Positions 35,847 through 48,491 of a stretch of DNA of 64,000 nt are shown one piece after another. The first letter of the stretch is position 1, and each line of letters starts with the position of its first letter. Made by a program: the position numbers and the translations under genes. Source of the stretch: Capillidium heterosporum (Eukaryota > Entomophthoromycota > Entomophthoromycetes > Entomophthorales > Capillidiaceae); the NCBI GenBank assembly GCA_016630905.1, contig WBMQ01000004.1:186001-250000 (forward strand), in the 5' to 3' direction. A model generated the notes under the pieces. The model worked only from the letters and a program-made list of their open reading frames with translations, did not search any database and was not told where the DNA came from.

Positions 35847-37204
35847 CTAGTTATTTTTAGGGAACTTGGGTCCGAGCCTGGCTTTGAAGTAGTCGCTCAT
35901 ATGCTCGTTGATGATGTCGGAATGACTAAGTTGGAGGAAATGACCAGCTTCTTCAATAATCTAACAGACACAAAATTTAAAAAAAACGCCAGCTAAAGTT
36001 TATAATTTACCTTTACGGTCAGATCAGGTACGTAGGGCTTGCTAGGCTCGATGAGAACATAGGTAAAATCCAACTTGCCCATAACCTTGGAATTGGTTTA
36101 GTATCATGTAAGAAAGCAAAATTCAAGTTTACTGTCAAAGCTGGCACTACAACCTGCTTACCCAAAAATGGCAAATTGTCGTTATAATTGATTTCACGGG
36201 TACGGTACCAGTTGATAGCACCTTGCAGGCCATGGCTCTTGAATTGTTGTCGCATATATTCTACAAACTAATATACAAAGTTAGCTTTACAATATATAAA
36301 CAATAGGCACATTGGGTCCATATTTGTCAGTAAAAGTGTGCTCGAAACTGTAGACGTGGTCCAAGAAGTGGGTACCGATGGGGACAGAGAGGCGCTGGGT
36401 CTCGGTAGCATTCTTGAAAATAGAACGGTAAAAGTAATCCAGGAACAGATCGATGTTGGCGTCAAAGTAAGCAGGATCCTCGTTTATATAGGCAAGCTGA
36501 GTCACATTTTAGATCTAATTACTAGAGTTGAGTTACCTGATAGCCAACAACGGGGAGCTGCCTGACCCAAGTCTCCAGATCAACAAACTTGGCTTCGGGG
36601 ACCAGGTAGGGGGCAGCCAATGAGACAAGAGCATCAACAGTTGAGTTGTAGTGGTTAGCATAGGACCAGGCGACGGCAGCCCCCCAGTCGTGACCAATTA
36701 CGGTAATCTTCTCATGCTTACGCTCGGGGATAATCTTGTCGTAGATCAAGCTATGGATGGCACGAGCGTTGTACTTGAAGCTGTAAGACTCGATGCGCTC
36801 GTTGCTTGGAAGTAAGGAAGTGCGGCCGTATCCAATCATATCGGGGACGATGACTCTGAATCCAAGGTTGGCTAGATAGGGGATTTGGTGTTTGAAGACA
36901 TACCAGGACTAATTACAAGTTAGATTAGACATTGCCACCGACTTACCTCAGGGAAACCATGCAAAAGTACAGCAACTGGTCCATTCTTAGGTCCTTCCTC
37001 GACGTAATCTACAATTTGAAAGAAGGTTAGCTTGCACAGTAAAATCAATTTACGGTATCGGATCCCAGAATTGAGGTAAACGTTCTTGTGGTGGAAGCTA
37101 TTGGGGTTGTTGACATCGACTGAGCAGGTGAAACTTTGAACACCTTGAAAGCAGAGGGCTGATACAAACAGGCAAATTGACTTTAGACTGAAAACTGATC
37201 GCAT
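35847..37204 (-). CDS. Secreted epoxide hydrolase-like alpha/beta hydrolase EH7
   Basis: Intact, 364 residues, seven exons in phase: 37054-37204, 36947-37008, 36537-36908, 36311-36496, 36133-36267, 36011-36085 and 35847-35960. Signal peptide about residues 1-24 (MRSVFSLKSICLFVSALCFQ). Catalytic residues: HGFP, Asp145 (GHDWG), Tyr194 (GYQ), Tyr278 (NWYR), Asp308 (GKLD), His334 (AGHFLQLSH). Closest in style to EH8 and EH5 (shared VNEDP/INEDP, GLQGAINWYR). TATAAATA lies about 45 bp before the ATG. Likely acts outside the cell or in the secretory pathway; substrate unknown. Confidence 0.9.
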
Positions 37205-37248
37205 CGAATACTGATTCTTTAAAGTTGACAGATGAGTGGGCGAACCAG

Positions 37249-37256
37249 TATTTATA
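37249..37256 (-). promoter_or_regulatory. TATA box of EH7
   Basis: TATAAATA in the gene direction, about 45 bp before the ATG. Confidence 0.5.
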
Positions 37257-38601
37257 CCTTTCTTACAAATTAAGCTCAATATTTGTCTATTAGATATTTT
37301 TACTAAACTGGGCTTAGCCCGCTAACTAAATACTATCTATTTCGAACACTTGGTTGTAAAGCTGTCCAAATGTCAAGAATAGGATGGCGTTTCGAAAGAA
37401 GCTCTATATAGACCAAGGTCCTTCACAGTTTTAGATTTCAATCAATAAAAGGACCGTATACTTGAAATTTACTGGATTTATCACTGATGAGGTTAAAATA
37501 AAGTCGTGAAAACTTTGGTATAGGCTATTGTGCAAAACTAATAAAGTGTTTCTAAGAAAAATAGTGCTTCTTTTTGGACATACACTAATTACGAACGTTT
37601 ATAAGCTTACCTTCTAATTTGTGCCATTTCCTTATTAGGAGTTAGTCCGATTCTGAGTGAAATATATAGTTGGTGTAAATTTGAAATACGAACTAAATCA
37701 AAGAGTGTATATCAAAATGTTAAATGGTTCATCTTATACATGTTCCTGTAGTTATTATAGACGATTATAAGTGCCTGCTTACGATTACTTTATTTTAAAA
37801 AAAGTAATGGAGGATATTCCCTTCCATCAATAAGTTTCAGTATGGGTAAAATGTAGAAACAAGAAAAGGTAGTCTATCATCTATAATATTTTAGCCGATG
37901 GCTCAACTTTAGACTTTAATTATATTTTATCATTAGATTTTAAAACATATATAATGATTCTACTAATAAAGATAATAAGCCTGTCATAAACTATCTTACA
38001 TTAGATAGTAGTTAGACTTCATCGCCAAACTTTGAGGTTGTAACGATTGTTTTCATTAGAAATAGGATAAAGCTTTCCATAAAGTTATTAAAGTTTTATA
38101 CTCATTTAACACTCAAGTTATCTGCCGTAGGTTGATATTTTACCAAGCTGTAGTAGAGTCAAGGTAAACCATGCTAGATGAAAGGGAGAGTATTCCATTG
38201 ATGCTCCTCTTACTATTTAATTCCGAAACTGTCGTTTAAAGTTCTAAAAAAGTAGTTTGAGATCAACAGTCCCTGATTAAGGCAGTATTGAACTTTTGTT
38301 GATACAAATGTGATGTAAAGTTGGTACAAATTAATGGTGGAGTTTTCAATGATAGCAAGCGGCACATTCATCAAGCAAAAAGTAGATCGGTTTTGTATCA
38401 AATTTCCATCAAATAATTTTGAAATTTGAGCTTTTAGTTTAAAGTTGTGCCGTCCATTCAAATTTTAATTATAAGTAGGAAGCATCGATAAGACTATAGA
38501 CTATATATTTCTTTATGAATAGTACAATGTGATGAAACTTGTTAAATTTTGTAATAAAAGGACAACATTTAATTCCAAGAGCTATACTGAGCTACTATAC
38601 C
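37257..38601. other. Intergenic region between EH7 and EH8
   Basis: About 1.3 kb AT-rich sequence with no gene recognised; short open frames here have no motifs. Confidence 0.45.
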
Positions 38602-39950
38602 TCAATTATTCTTAGGGAATTTGGACCCCAATTTAACTTTGAGATAATCACCAATAGCCTTGTTGACATCGCTAGGGTGAGAAAGTTGGAGGAAATGTCC
38701 AGCATTGTCAACGATCTACAAAATTCAAAATAAGAAACTCATATAATACCACTATAATTTACCTTTACAACCATATCAGGTACATATGGCTTACTAAGTT
38801 CGACGAACGGTAGCGTGAAATCTAAGTTACCCATGACCTTTGTTGACGTTCAATATCAAATAAAGTAAATCAAATATTACCGTTAAAGCTGGCACATTCA
38901 CCGTCTTGTTCAAAAACTGAAGATTGCTGTTGAAGTTGATCTCTTTAGTTCTATACCAGTTGATGGCACCCTGTAAACCATGGCTTTTAAATTCCTTACG
39001 GATATAGCTTATAAACTATCAAAAGTTAGCTTACAGCAGGGTAGAAGAATATATACCGTCTCACCAAACAAGTCACTGAAAGTGTGCTCGAAACTAAATA
39101 TCCAATCCAAAAATCGAGTACCGATAGGAACGGACAGAACTTGAGGTTCGGTAGCGTTCTTATATACAATTCTCCAGAAGAAGTCCAAGAATCGATCGAT
39201 GTTAGCATCAAAGTAGGCGGGATCTTCATTCACTAAAGCCAGCTACAAAAATTTAAACCCAAACTACAAATTCCAAAATACCTGATATCCAACCATAGGT
39301 AGCGCTTTGACCCAAGACTCCAAATCGATATAAACCTCATCAGGCTTTAAATAGGGAAAGGCCACCGAAATAACGGCATCCATCTTATCACCAAACTTCA
39401 AAGCGTAGTTCCAAGCAACTGCACCTCCCCAATCGTGTCCAATCACGGTAATCTTCTCAAACTTTCGTTCAGGGATGATATGGTCATAGATCAAGCTTTT
39501 GATGGCATTGGAGTTGAAGTCAAAGCCATAAGACTCCAACTTCTCAATAGATGGACTTAAATTTGTTTGTCCGTAACCAATCATATCGGGTACGATGACT
39601 CTAAACCCTAAGTTGGTGAGGTAGGGGATCTGGTATTTGAAGACGTACCACGACTTTTTAAGAGTTAAAATTTAAATTTCGAAACCAAGTTACCTCAGGG
39701 AAACCGTGTAAAAGCACAGCTACTGGACCATTTCTAGGTCCTTCGTCGACATAATCTAAAAATTGACGAGTCAGCCATCTACAGTTAAAACCTACTTACG
39801 ATATCTGACACCCGAACTCAAGTTGGCGTACTTGTGGTGGAAGCTAGCTGGATTTTCAATGTTGGCATAAGGTGCAAAACTGTGTACGTGTTGCAGGTAG
39901 AGGGCTGATACCCACAGGCAGATCAACTTCAAATTGGTGACAAATCGCAT
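38602..39950 (-). CDS. Secreted epoxide hydrolase-like alpha/beta hydrolase EH8
   Basis: Intact, 364 residues, seven exons: 39800-39950, 39694-39755, 39282-39653, 39057-39242, 38881-39015, 38763-38837 and 38602-38715, exon sizes identical to EH7. Signal peptide MRFVTNLKLICLWVSALYLQ. Catalytic set Asp145, Tyr194, Tyr278, Asp308, His334 at the same numbers as EH7, with GHDWGGAVAW around the nucleophile. TATAAATA at 39998-40005. A tandem duplicate of EH7 in the same orientation. Confidence 0.9.
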
Positions 39951-39997
39951 CTACACTATATTTTTTAAAGTTTGTAGCGGTAGTGACTTCCTATTAC

Positions 39998-40005
39998 TAT
40001 TTATA
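39998..40005 (-). promoter_or_regulatory. TATA box of EH8
   Basis: TATAAATA in the gene direction, about 48 bp before the ATG. Confidence 0.5.
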
Positions 40006-41158
40006 CCCTTCGTATTCGATTGATTAAAAGGTGACATCACGTTTTGAAGTAATAGGTATCTAGAACTTTTAACATATCTTCAAGTTAGTTCCGTAGTCTA
40101 AATTTATACTATTATTCATCGATACATCTACTTTAAATTATATAAGTTCCTATTAACATACTTTATGAACTGGTTCCTTTTATCTTGCAAACTTCAGCAC
40201 TTGTGAACCTGTTTGGGTTCCATGTTTTGAACTATGTATAGTATACTTTCACTCGGAACATATGAACGTTATATATACTAATTAGAAAATAATTAACACT
40301 ATCTAATCATTGGTACTTTTGGAATAAGGTACTTTACTCGCCACAAACCAATTGTACCACTGTTTAAGCGTACAAATGTAAAGGCGATGGTATTTGGGGA
40401 GGTAAAAGTTGAAACGATTAGGCTAAATTAATGGTTAAGTTGAGATATAAACGTTGATGAGTATTACCAAGTGTATATTTTGATACTGATGTAATATAGA
40501 TTGAAACGACCTGCACAATTCAATAGATAAGGTACCGAATAAGGCAGAGGATATAGAGGGCATTTTATCGCACTAATTCTTAGCTCAGTATTTTACGAAG
40601 AATACTACAGGCGGCACCAATCCTCTTTATTAGAGTTAACCACTATTTCTTTTAATGGTACGCAAGTCTTCACTTTTCGTTCCTAATTTACCAATGCCTT
40701 ATCTATAAAGATAATGTTAGTTTCGATAGTACAATTTCCGGGGAATAAACTACTTGCGGTCCATCCATTCCTCAATTGCAGTCCGACTTTACAATTAAAC
40801 TAGCGTTGAAATGGAGAGGTAGTGGAAGAGTTGGAAAAAATATATTTACTTTATCCATAAAGTAGACACTCAGACGAATATCTAATAATTAAAGAACTTT
40901 TTTCAACATTTCCATTACCTAAATTTCGGATATTCGATACATCTACATTTATACTCGCAAACCAGTTGAAAATCTCAGAATATTTGAATATTTGGAATGG
41001 GTAAATGATACGAGAATGCTACATTATATATAGAACTAGGGCCTATTACAGGCACAAGTGTTAATATAAACTCTTAGAATAGCAAATCAATCGAGCTGAT
41101 AGAAATCAAAACATTTAACACTAACGCAACTTTATGAAGGTTAATAGCATCAACGAAC
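40006..41158. other. Intergenic region between EH8 and EH9
   Basis: AT-rich, no gene seen. Confidence 0.45.
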
Positions 41159-42503
41159 CTATAGCTTGGAAGGTAAGGTAGGGAAGCTATCCTTCAACTT
41201 GGATTTCAAAAACGAATGGATAGAACGATTGATTAAACTGTGATGGGACATCTGTAACCAATGGCCAGCTCCTTCAACCACCTAATATATTTAAAATACA
41301 AAAACCACTTATAAGTTACCTCCGTCTTACTATCCTTACAAAACTTATCACCCAGCTTTACCAATCTACATGTAAAATCTAACTGACCCACCATCTATTT
41401 GAAAAAGTACAAAGTTAGCCATCGCTAAATGTAAATTATATATTCGTCACTTACAGTCAAAGCCGGTACTTCAACCACAAAATCTTTAAATTTGATTCCA
41501 TCTTCGAAATTCACCTTTAGCGTTCTATACCAGTTGACAGGACCTTCTAAACCTTGCCTTTGATATTCAGCTACCATATATCGCATAAACTATTAGAAAT
41601 TTTTAAAAGTTACATCAAGTCAAATATAAAAAACATACCTCCGGACCCGGAAATCTACTGTCAACCTTCCCATGTAACGCATTTACAAATTTGACGAAAT
41701 CCTTACCTTTAGGTACCTTCAACCGGTCGTTAAAATCCAACTCATTATCGATCTTCATATTCCAGTAGAAATCTAAAATTCTTTCCAAGTTGGCATTCAA
41801 ATCCTCAACTTGAGTATTGATCATAGATAGCTAGATAATACATATACTCTTATAAGTAAACCCATAGGCATAATAATATAAATACTTGATACCCCAGCAC
41901 TTTATCCTTCTCGACCATATGCTCCAACTCTTTAAACTTTGTCTTAGGATTCAAATAAGGTATGCTTAAAGCAACGACCCCATGAAGATACTCAGAAAAT
42001 AACTGAACAAAGTGCCACAAGGTAGCAGCACCCCAATCATGTCCTATCAAAGTAATTTTCTCACCTCTTCGTTCAGGGATAATATAGTCGTACACTAAAC
42101 TCTTCAAAGCTTTCGAGTTGAATTCGAACCCATAAGACTCCAACTTCTCCTTTCTTCCTTTGGAGAGAGTAGTTTTTCCATAGCCGATCATATCGGGTAC
42201 AATTACTCGGAAGCCTAGGTTTGCAAAGTAGCTTATTTGATACTTCCAAGCGTACCACAGCTAAAATAAGTATAAGAAAATATTCTTCTTAGCAATAGTG
42301 TATTTACCTCTGGGAACCCATGCAGTAAGAGGAGGATAGGTCCTTGGGAAGGACCTTCGTCTACATAGTCTAGTTGAAAGTTTATTTAATACCTCCTAAA
42401 TTTTTAAAAAGTCACGGTAGTTGACACCACACTCCAAGCTAACGAACTTATGATTGAAACTAGTTGGATCTTCGATATCGATACTCTTATTTGTAAAGGG
42501 CAT
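41159..42503 (-). CDS. Epoxide hydrolase-like alpha/beta hydrolase EH9 (no signal peptide)
   Basis: Intact, 349 residues, seven exons: 42416-42503, 42308-42369, 41886-42260, 41639-41830, 41455-41589, 41320-41394 and 41159-41281. Start MPFTNKSIDIEDPTSF, so cytosolic like EH1-EH3. Catalytic residues: HGFP, Asp125 (GHDWGAAT), Tyr174 (GYQ), Tyr260 (NWYR), Asp290 (GQLD), His316 (GAGHWLQMSHH). The first donor is GTGACT rather than GTAAGT. The most divergent intact member (KGRKEK insertion after the GYGKTTL strand, longer exons 3 and 4). Marks the right border of the family block. Confidence 0.88.
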
Positions 42504-43856
42504 GTTGGAGTTGAAGTTGGTAGTCGATAGATGTTATTAAATTATAAAGTTGAAAGAGGTGGCAGTTGTAAGAAAGTAAGAGAGAGGTGTAAGAAATAAA
42601 ATACCAATGGTTTCAGCCTTTCTTATAAAAGAAATGTGAACTCCTTCCTATGCATGTTATCGGGCTAACTGCATGTCTCAGGAATAAATTGCTAATTTCG
42701 ATCGACCAGGTTGAACTTTAGTCAGCTGTCTATAACTTTTAAAGGATAGTAGTTTGTTTTGCCAAGTTTTTCCTTATTTAAGCTCTACAATGAGAATAGG
42801 GAACATCAGTTGTAGACTGCAAATTTCAACCTTTTTTATTCAAACTTGCAGCTGGACTTTACATAAACACCAGATGAGGAAACTATTTTCAAGGCAATGC
42901 TTGATGTCCGCTCTATATTTTTTGTAAGTGAGGTTGAAAGAGAGCTCTTTACAAATCAAAAAGCACCTTATTTAACTCGGACTATAAGCTTTAGTTAAAG
43001 TATAATTTAACAAACTTTTGTCCTTAGATGTAACTTTTCAAAGTTTACAGGATATAGTAATGCTGAATACCGATTTTCACTCAATAGGGTTGAAGCACAT
43101 GAGCTCAACGATTACGAGGATAAACCTACTGTATCAAGTTAGACAGCTTGTCAGCAGTTTAGAATTCCAAGGTTCTCTTGAAAGTTGGGCTATCTTTTTA
43201 GACCTGCTCCATAACAATAAGTTTACCTCCCAATCCAAATATCTACCTTCTTTTGAAGGTAAGATAGGTTGTAAAGTACAGATTTTTAGAATTGTTAGCT
43301 TGTGGTTGTGGTTCAAATTTTATGAGATGAAGCGTAGTGAAATAAGGCTAAGGAGGACGTAAAGGCATTTCAAATGAATCGATGTATCATTTCAGCTATC
43401 AACTGGAAGGTTGTGGTACTTTAGGGCAGTTTAGTTCAAAACTAAAAGATGAAACTAAATGAAATGTTATTCTTCAAAGACAAAGGGAATTTAAATATAC
43501 TCCCAAGCGAATACAACCATATTCAAGCCGATGTTTATTTCAACATTACTTTGGGAAAACGAAGCTGCTCCAGTAGAGAAGCCAAGCCTCAAATTAGTAG
43601 ACAATGTCTTACTATATCCATGCTAACAAATTCCTACTACTTTAGCATGTTTTTAACCTGTACACAAATACCCATCCATCTTTTAAGTATAAAATTTCCT
43701 TCAAATCTAAAAGATGATAAGGTTATAGAACAAACTAAAATAAAAATACAAAATATAGTTAAAAATTTAGAGCCAATATGTAACAACAACTTATATTTAT
43801 TAGTTATATACGCATCCTTGACTCCAAATGCAAAACCCAAATTCCAACATCCAAAA
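42504..43856. other. Intergenic region between EH9 and the kelch gene
   Basis: Contains a 114-codon open frame (43018-43362, not ATG-started) and, at its end, a frame antisense to the kelch gene; neither has recognisable motifs. I do not call a gene here. Confidence 0.45.
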
Positions 43857-45698
43857 CTAAAAGTTGTTGAAGTGATCGTTAGCCTCACCCAATTCCTCCG
43901 ACAGCAACGTTCCATTCCCTTTCCCCATCTCAGCTACACTACCCAAAGTAACAACTTTACCCATTTTGACGTCGACCTTGCGTACCAAATTAAAAGTCTC
44001 TAAACTCGAACTATTGATGGATGGTGAATACAACTCAACTGGGATACTCTTCTGCTTAACGTGGTTCAACTCCTTATGGACCAGAGGTTGCTGTCGATCG
44101 TTTTGATTGAAAGCCACCTGCTGGTCGATAGACACGGCATCACTACCATTGGAATCGGTGCTCGTATTGGAACTATTGGTGTTACGTTTATCTTTGAAAG
44201 TGGTAGTAGAGGAAGTCGTGGAACTGTTCAAATCCAGTTTACGTCTCCTTCTTTGGAACAACGGATCCTTATCTTTAGATCGAATGGTAGTTCTAGTCTT
44301 ACTGAATCGATTCAATTCAGCCTCAAATTCACAATCAGTAGTTGACAGTTCGCTTTCACTCATAGGTTCTTCAAAGAGGTGATGTTGAGAACTGGGTAAC
44401 ACAGACGTCGTACTACTCATGGAGAATACAGAGGAGGAGGAAGGGCTACGTTGTAGAAGACTACTTTCCGAATCGCTGTCACTACGTTTCTGTTTGTAGT
44501 GCTTGTTGAGCTTGTAGACTATGGTAAAGACTATTATAATCAAGCCAATTACGGCGCAGGGGACTAAGATCAATATGGGCAAGTTCTTGGTGTCTTTGAA
44601 GTCGAAGCTATTGGTGTTGGTGTCTGTTTTGCTAATGGCCAAGTCGCGTTTAAAAAGTTGAATTTTTTCGTTCAAATTGAAGCTTAGAGGTAAATAGTCG
44701 GTAGTCGTATCCTCTTCAAATCTAGACTTCAAGTTCCCGTTTCTGTTGCCGAATATGTACAATAGATCGTTCTTATAAACTAGATTGGTACCAAACAACT
44801 TTGTATCCAGATAGATAGGACTCAGCCACTTTTTTTCCTTCAAATCCAAGATATTAAGATCATTCAAGATCCTCCCTTTGGAATCTAGCCCACCGAATAG
44901 TAGGATTTGACTGTTGGGTAACATCAGAGAACCTGGTAGCATCCTTGGTTTAGGTATTTTCCCTTTTACCTCGATAGCTTGGAAATTTATCGTACTGTTA
45001 TCAATCTCTACTTTATAGATAGTATTCAAGGTGTTGAGTTGAAGCTTATCATTTAGACCACCGAATAGATACCTATCTTTGGGAGTACATACGAGCTGAT
45101 TGTAAAACCCTAAATCTCTGTCAAGCTGCAGTTTGGTAAACTTTAGATTTGAAATGTCGTAGGTGTAGAAGTTGGGATCGATGATGTTGTTGATAAAGCT
45201 GTAACCTGAGCTGAAAAGTATATTCCTATCATCTAATCTACAACTACCATATCCTATCGTATTGATGGGTGTAAATTTTGTATCAAGTGAAGTTAAAGTG
45301 CCATCCCTAAATTGATACATCTTTATCTCTTTAGCCTTTCCCTCTCCCACTTCCTCTTTACCTCCATCCCTTCTAAACAGTAGGGAACCGAATCTCTTCA
45401 ATCTATTTGTGAAGCTGTTGAATCCAACCATCCTTCCCATAAACTTTTGAAAATCGCTCTGACTGACCTGGTTGGTAACTACTATCTCTGCACCATCATT
45501 CATCTTGTAGTGGTATGTGGTTGGAGAACTCAAGTTAAAAGGTAGGTGTACCTCCTTGGTTACCTTGGTAAAGTTGTTGTTTAAGGTAATCAGGTTGCTT
45601 TTAGGACTGGTAGTTGAGGTGGTATCGAATCCTACCAGAAGTTGAGTAGAACCACTATCGTTGTTATCATCTATGAGTACCGTACCTAACTGTACCAT
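43857..45698 (-). CDS. Kelch-repeat protein with one membrane span and Ser-rich cytoplasmic tail
   Basis: Single open frame of 613 residues. Residues about 140-320 carry kelch-type beta-propeller blades: RYLFGGLNDK...NTIYKVEI, PRMLPGSLMLPNSQILLFGG...LNILDL...W, and LVYKNDLLYIFGN. A strong transmembrane helix spans about 373-395, followed by a basic stop-transfer (KLNKHYKQKR). The tail of about 215 residues is rich in Ser/Thr/Asn with basic RRRRRK and acidic patches, typical of a regulated signalling tail. The propeller should lie outside the cell or in the ER lumen, but the ATG at 45698 gives no clear signal peptide, so a first exon may be missing or the topology may be set by the TM helix. 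Such kelch-TM proteins are common in early-diverging fungi; their role is mostly unknown. Confidence 0.8.
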   Translation of the reverse strand: MVQLGTVLIDDNNDSGSTQLLVGFDTTSTTSPKSNLITLNNNFTKVTKEVHLPFNLSSPTTYHYKMNDGAEIVVTNQVSQSDFQKFMGRMVGFNSFTNRLKRFGSLLFRRDGGKEEVGEGKAKEIKMYQFRDGTLTSLDTKFTPINTIGYGSCRLDDRNILFSSGYSFINNIIDPNFYTYDISNLKFTKLQLDRDLGFYNQLVCTPKDRYLFGGLNDKLQLNTLNTIYKVEIDNSTINFQAIEVKGKIPKPRMLPGSLMLPNSQILLFGGLDSKGRILNDLNILDLKEKKWLSPIYLDTKLFGTNLVYKNDLLYIFGNRNGNLKSRFEEDTTTDYLPLSFNLNEKIQLFKRDLAISKTDTNTNSFDFKDTKNLPILILVPCAVIGLIIIVFTIVYKLNKHYKQKRSDSDSESSLLQRSPSSSSVFSMSSTTSVLPSSQHHLFEEPMSESELSTTDCEFEAELNRFSKTRTTIRSKDKDPLFQRRRRKLDLNSSTTSSTTTFKDKRNTNSSNTSTDSNGSDAVSIDQQVAFNQNDRQQPLVHKELNHVKQKSIPVELYSPSINSSSLETFNLVRKVDVKMGKVVTLGSVAEMGKGNGTLLSEELGEANDHFNNF

Positions 45699-47587
45699 AA
45701 CTATATCGACTAATTGTATTGTATAAAAGATGCTAAAGATGGAAGTTGAACTGTAATTTGAAATAGCCAGCTTTCAAAAGATGCTACAAAGTGAAGATGA
45801 AGCTAGGTGGAAATTAATTAGGTTGGTGTAAATCTTGAAAGAGCAATATATTTGGCCTGTTCTATAAATTTTTCATAGTTCCCAATAATAGGAAGAACAT
45901 TTTTATCCAATAGAAAGGCAAAATATTCGGTTACCCGATTTGGATTTTAATTTCATAACGAATTTCCAATTGCCCACTTTAATTGAATTGCAAGCTTGTC
46001 TAATAGATTGCCGATGTAATTGTACACTTTGTGGATTAGCTCTAGGGGGTGGGAAGCTGCCTCGGCTTAGCCTTGGTTACTCTGTAGATGGTTCATAAGA
46101 GCTTTAGCTTTCTTGTTTTCGACTTCTTTAGGGTGGAAGGTACCAACGCTAAACTTTAGAAACAGTATGTACCGATACCTGATATGTAAGCCTCAAGTAA
46201 ATTCCGAAGGTTAGAAAAACTAACTATGATAAATGTATAAGAGAAAGCCATCTCCTTGATAAAACGATATACAATTAATTGCAATCGGTATGTCAAAACC
46301 TTTTAAGGCTTGTCACTAGCACCACATATATTAGGACTTCTATTCTCCAAGGTCAAAATATATTAGATTGGGGAATCGGTATCCGAAACAATATTGAAGG
46401 GAGAAAGTATCAAGAAATTGATGGCACAGTTTTCTAATAGATTTTAGTAGGAAAAAGAATTTCGGGTTACTTCTAATCCGAAGTATAAGGGGTTTTAAGT
46501 CTCACTGAGATATATTATCGGATTGATTTATACCAAATCAACAATTTATATATATTAAAATCAAATCTCTATATTAAGCTTTATTGCAAACTGTTAAAAT
46601 ACTTTGCGAGATGGGTATTGAAAAATTGAAATTCATTCATTTTTTGAATAAGCAAGAGAAAAATAAATTGCATCAAAGAATACACTAGTTGCAATGCATT
46701 TTCTTTAATCTATAGTTGAGAGTAAATAGTGTAGTTAAGTTAGAATGCTATTTAAATTAATAGAGATAGATCAAGTTAGATATTAGATTAGTCTACAGTA
46801 TAGCCCATCTATCCTTATTATAAACTCCTCATTAAAAGTAGTTATTTGTACCTTATTGATCCAAAGATATACTTTAATCAATCCAGAAGGTCCTATTTTA
46901 ACGTATGTAGAAAGATGCAACTAAAACTTTCTCTAAATCGTATCTGAAAGATGATCAACCCTAGGACTTACTCAACAACTGTAAATTTCATACTATACCT
47001 ATAGCAGCTAGATTACTCGTATATCAGATATACTTTAGAGCTATATGTAATGGCAATTCGAAGCAAAAAATGTTGGATTAATTACCACTTCCACTTTTCT
47101 ACAAAAGATATTTTGGAGTTGAAGGTGATGGAGCCACATTTTATATAACATACGAGTTTTTACTGTTTACATTCCAGTTTACTTTTATACAATCATCTGT
47201 CATACTAAACTACTGAATGGACAGCAAACTTTCAAACTCTTCAATCTTTAAAGGTCTAGTCCTCATTCCAACTTTTTAAAGAAAAGGTATGCATTCCATA
47301 TATATAAAACTTTACCAATGAAATATATCTAGATAACGTATACGTTTCAAGCTTAAAGCAAAACCATCAATTTCGTTAATTCAGTACCTTCGTACCGAGT
47401 CACCTGCTTTACAAAAATAGAATTCAACTCAATCAGCGCTTCGGATAAGAACTGACGTTTCAAAATTATACCGGAACCTTCAAAAAAATTTGACATGTAA
47501 AACTTGGAGTTGAAAATTAAAAGCTCTCAACTTCAAGCCAGTTCAACTCAAGAATTTTGCAACCCTAAAACCCAACAACCAACCAAC
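45699..47587. other. Divergent intergenic region between kelch and PNP genes
   Basis: About 1.9 kb, AT-rich; TTGTATAAAAG near 45726 could serve the kelch gene. No gene seen. Confidence 0.5.
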
Positions 47588-48491
47588 ATGTCTAACCCAA
47601 CCGTAGACCAACAGATGGAAGCTATAACTTCAGCCGCCAAATATCTCAGCAGCCAACTTGGCCAACTCCCCTTACCTACCATCGGTATCATCTGTGGTTC
47701 GGGGCTAGGTGGCCTCGCCAACTTACTAGAAAACCAAAAGTCCTTCCCCTACAGTTCCATCCCCCACTTCCCCAAGACTACAGTAGCTGGACACAGTGGT
47801 CAACTAGTTTATGGCACTTTACACTCCAAACCCGTTTTATGTATGGTAGGCAGGTTCCACTTTTACGAAGGCTACCCATTGTCCCAAGTAACTTTCCCAG
47901 TTCGCGTTATGGCCAAGTTAGGTTTGGAAATCTTAATCGTTACTAACGCGGCTGGTGGTCTGAACCCTGGTTTCTCAGTTGGCGACGTAATGGTCATCGA
48001 AGATCATATCTCTATGCCCAACATGGCAGGTAACAACCCCTTGGTCGGACCCAACTTGGAGCAGTTCGGCGCTAGATTTATCCCGGTATCTGATTGCTAC
48101 GACACTCAACTACGCGAGCTAGCTTTCCAAGCTAAGGACCATGTCGCTACTCTCAACTTAGGTAACTCCACCCTACGCGAAGGTATCTACTGCAACGTCA
48201 GTGGACCTAGTTACGAGACGCGTGCTGAAGCTCGTCTACTTCAAGCTGCTGGTGGTGATGCCGTCGGTATGTCTACCGTCCCTGAAGTTTTAGTTGCTAG
48301 ACACTGCCAACTGAGAGTTTTGGGATTGTCGTTGATCACCAACAAAGTTTTGACAAAGCGGGCACCTAAGACTGGGAGAACCTAAAGGTGAGGAGGAGAT
48401 CCACGCTTCGCACGAGGAGGTTTTGGAGGCTTCAGTCAAAGCTGCTAAATGGGTTCAGGCTTTAGTAGAACGTATCGTCGAGTTGATCTGA
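47588..48491 (+). CDS. Purine nucleoside phosphorylase, C-terminal frameshift
   Basis: Phosphorolysis of inosine/guanosine to base plus ribose-1-phosphate in the cytosolic purine salvage pathway; trimeric PNP family. The ATG at 47588 (MSNPTVDQQ) gives the usual N-terminus. Motifs: GSGLGGL (phosphate), GHSGQLVYG, GRFHFYEGY, TNAAGGLNP, SGPSYETRAE (purine-binding Glu), GMSTVPEV, and LITNK (base-binding Asn). The open frame stops at 48385 after KRAPKTGRT, but dropping one base near 48375 restores EPKGEEEIHASHEEVLEA and a normal helix to TGA at 48489-48491. All catalytic residues precede the break. As this is normally a single-copy housekeeping gene, a one-base assembly error is the likeliest cause. 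Corrected length is about 300 residues. Confidence 0.88.

Noticed and set aside
43018-43362. 114-codon open frame on the + strand
   Set aside because: Does not start with ATG and shows no recognisable domain; kept as intergenic.
43449-44003. 184-codon open frame on the + strand
   Set aside because: Its second part is antisense to the kelch-TM coding region and the rest has no motif or ATG-supported conservation; the Lys/Asn-rich composition is what random AT-rich sequence gives.
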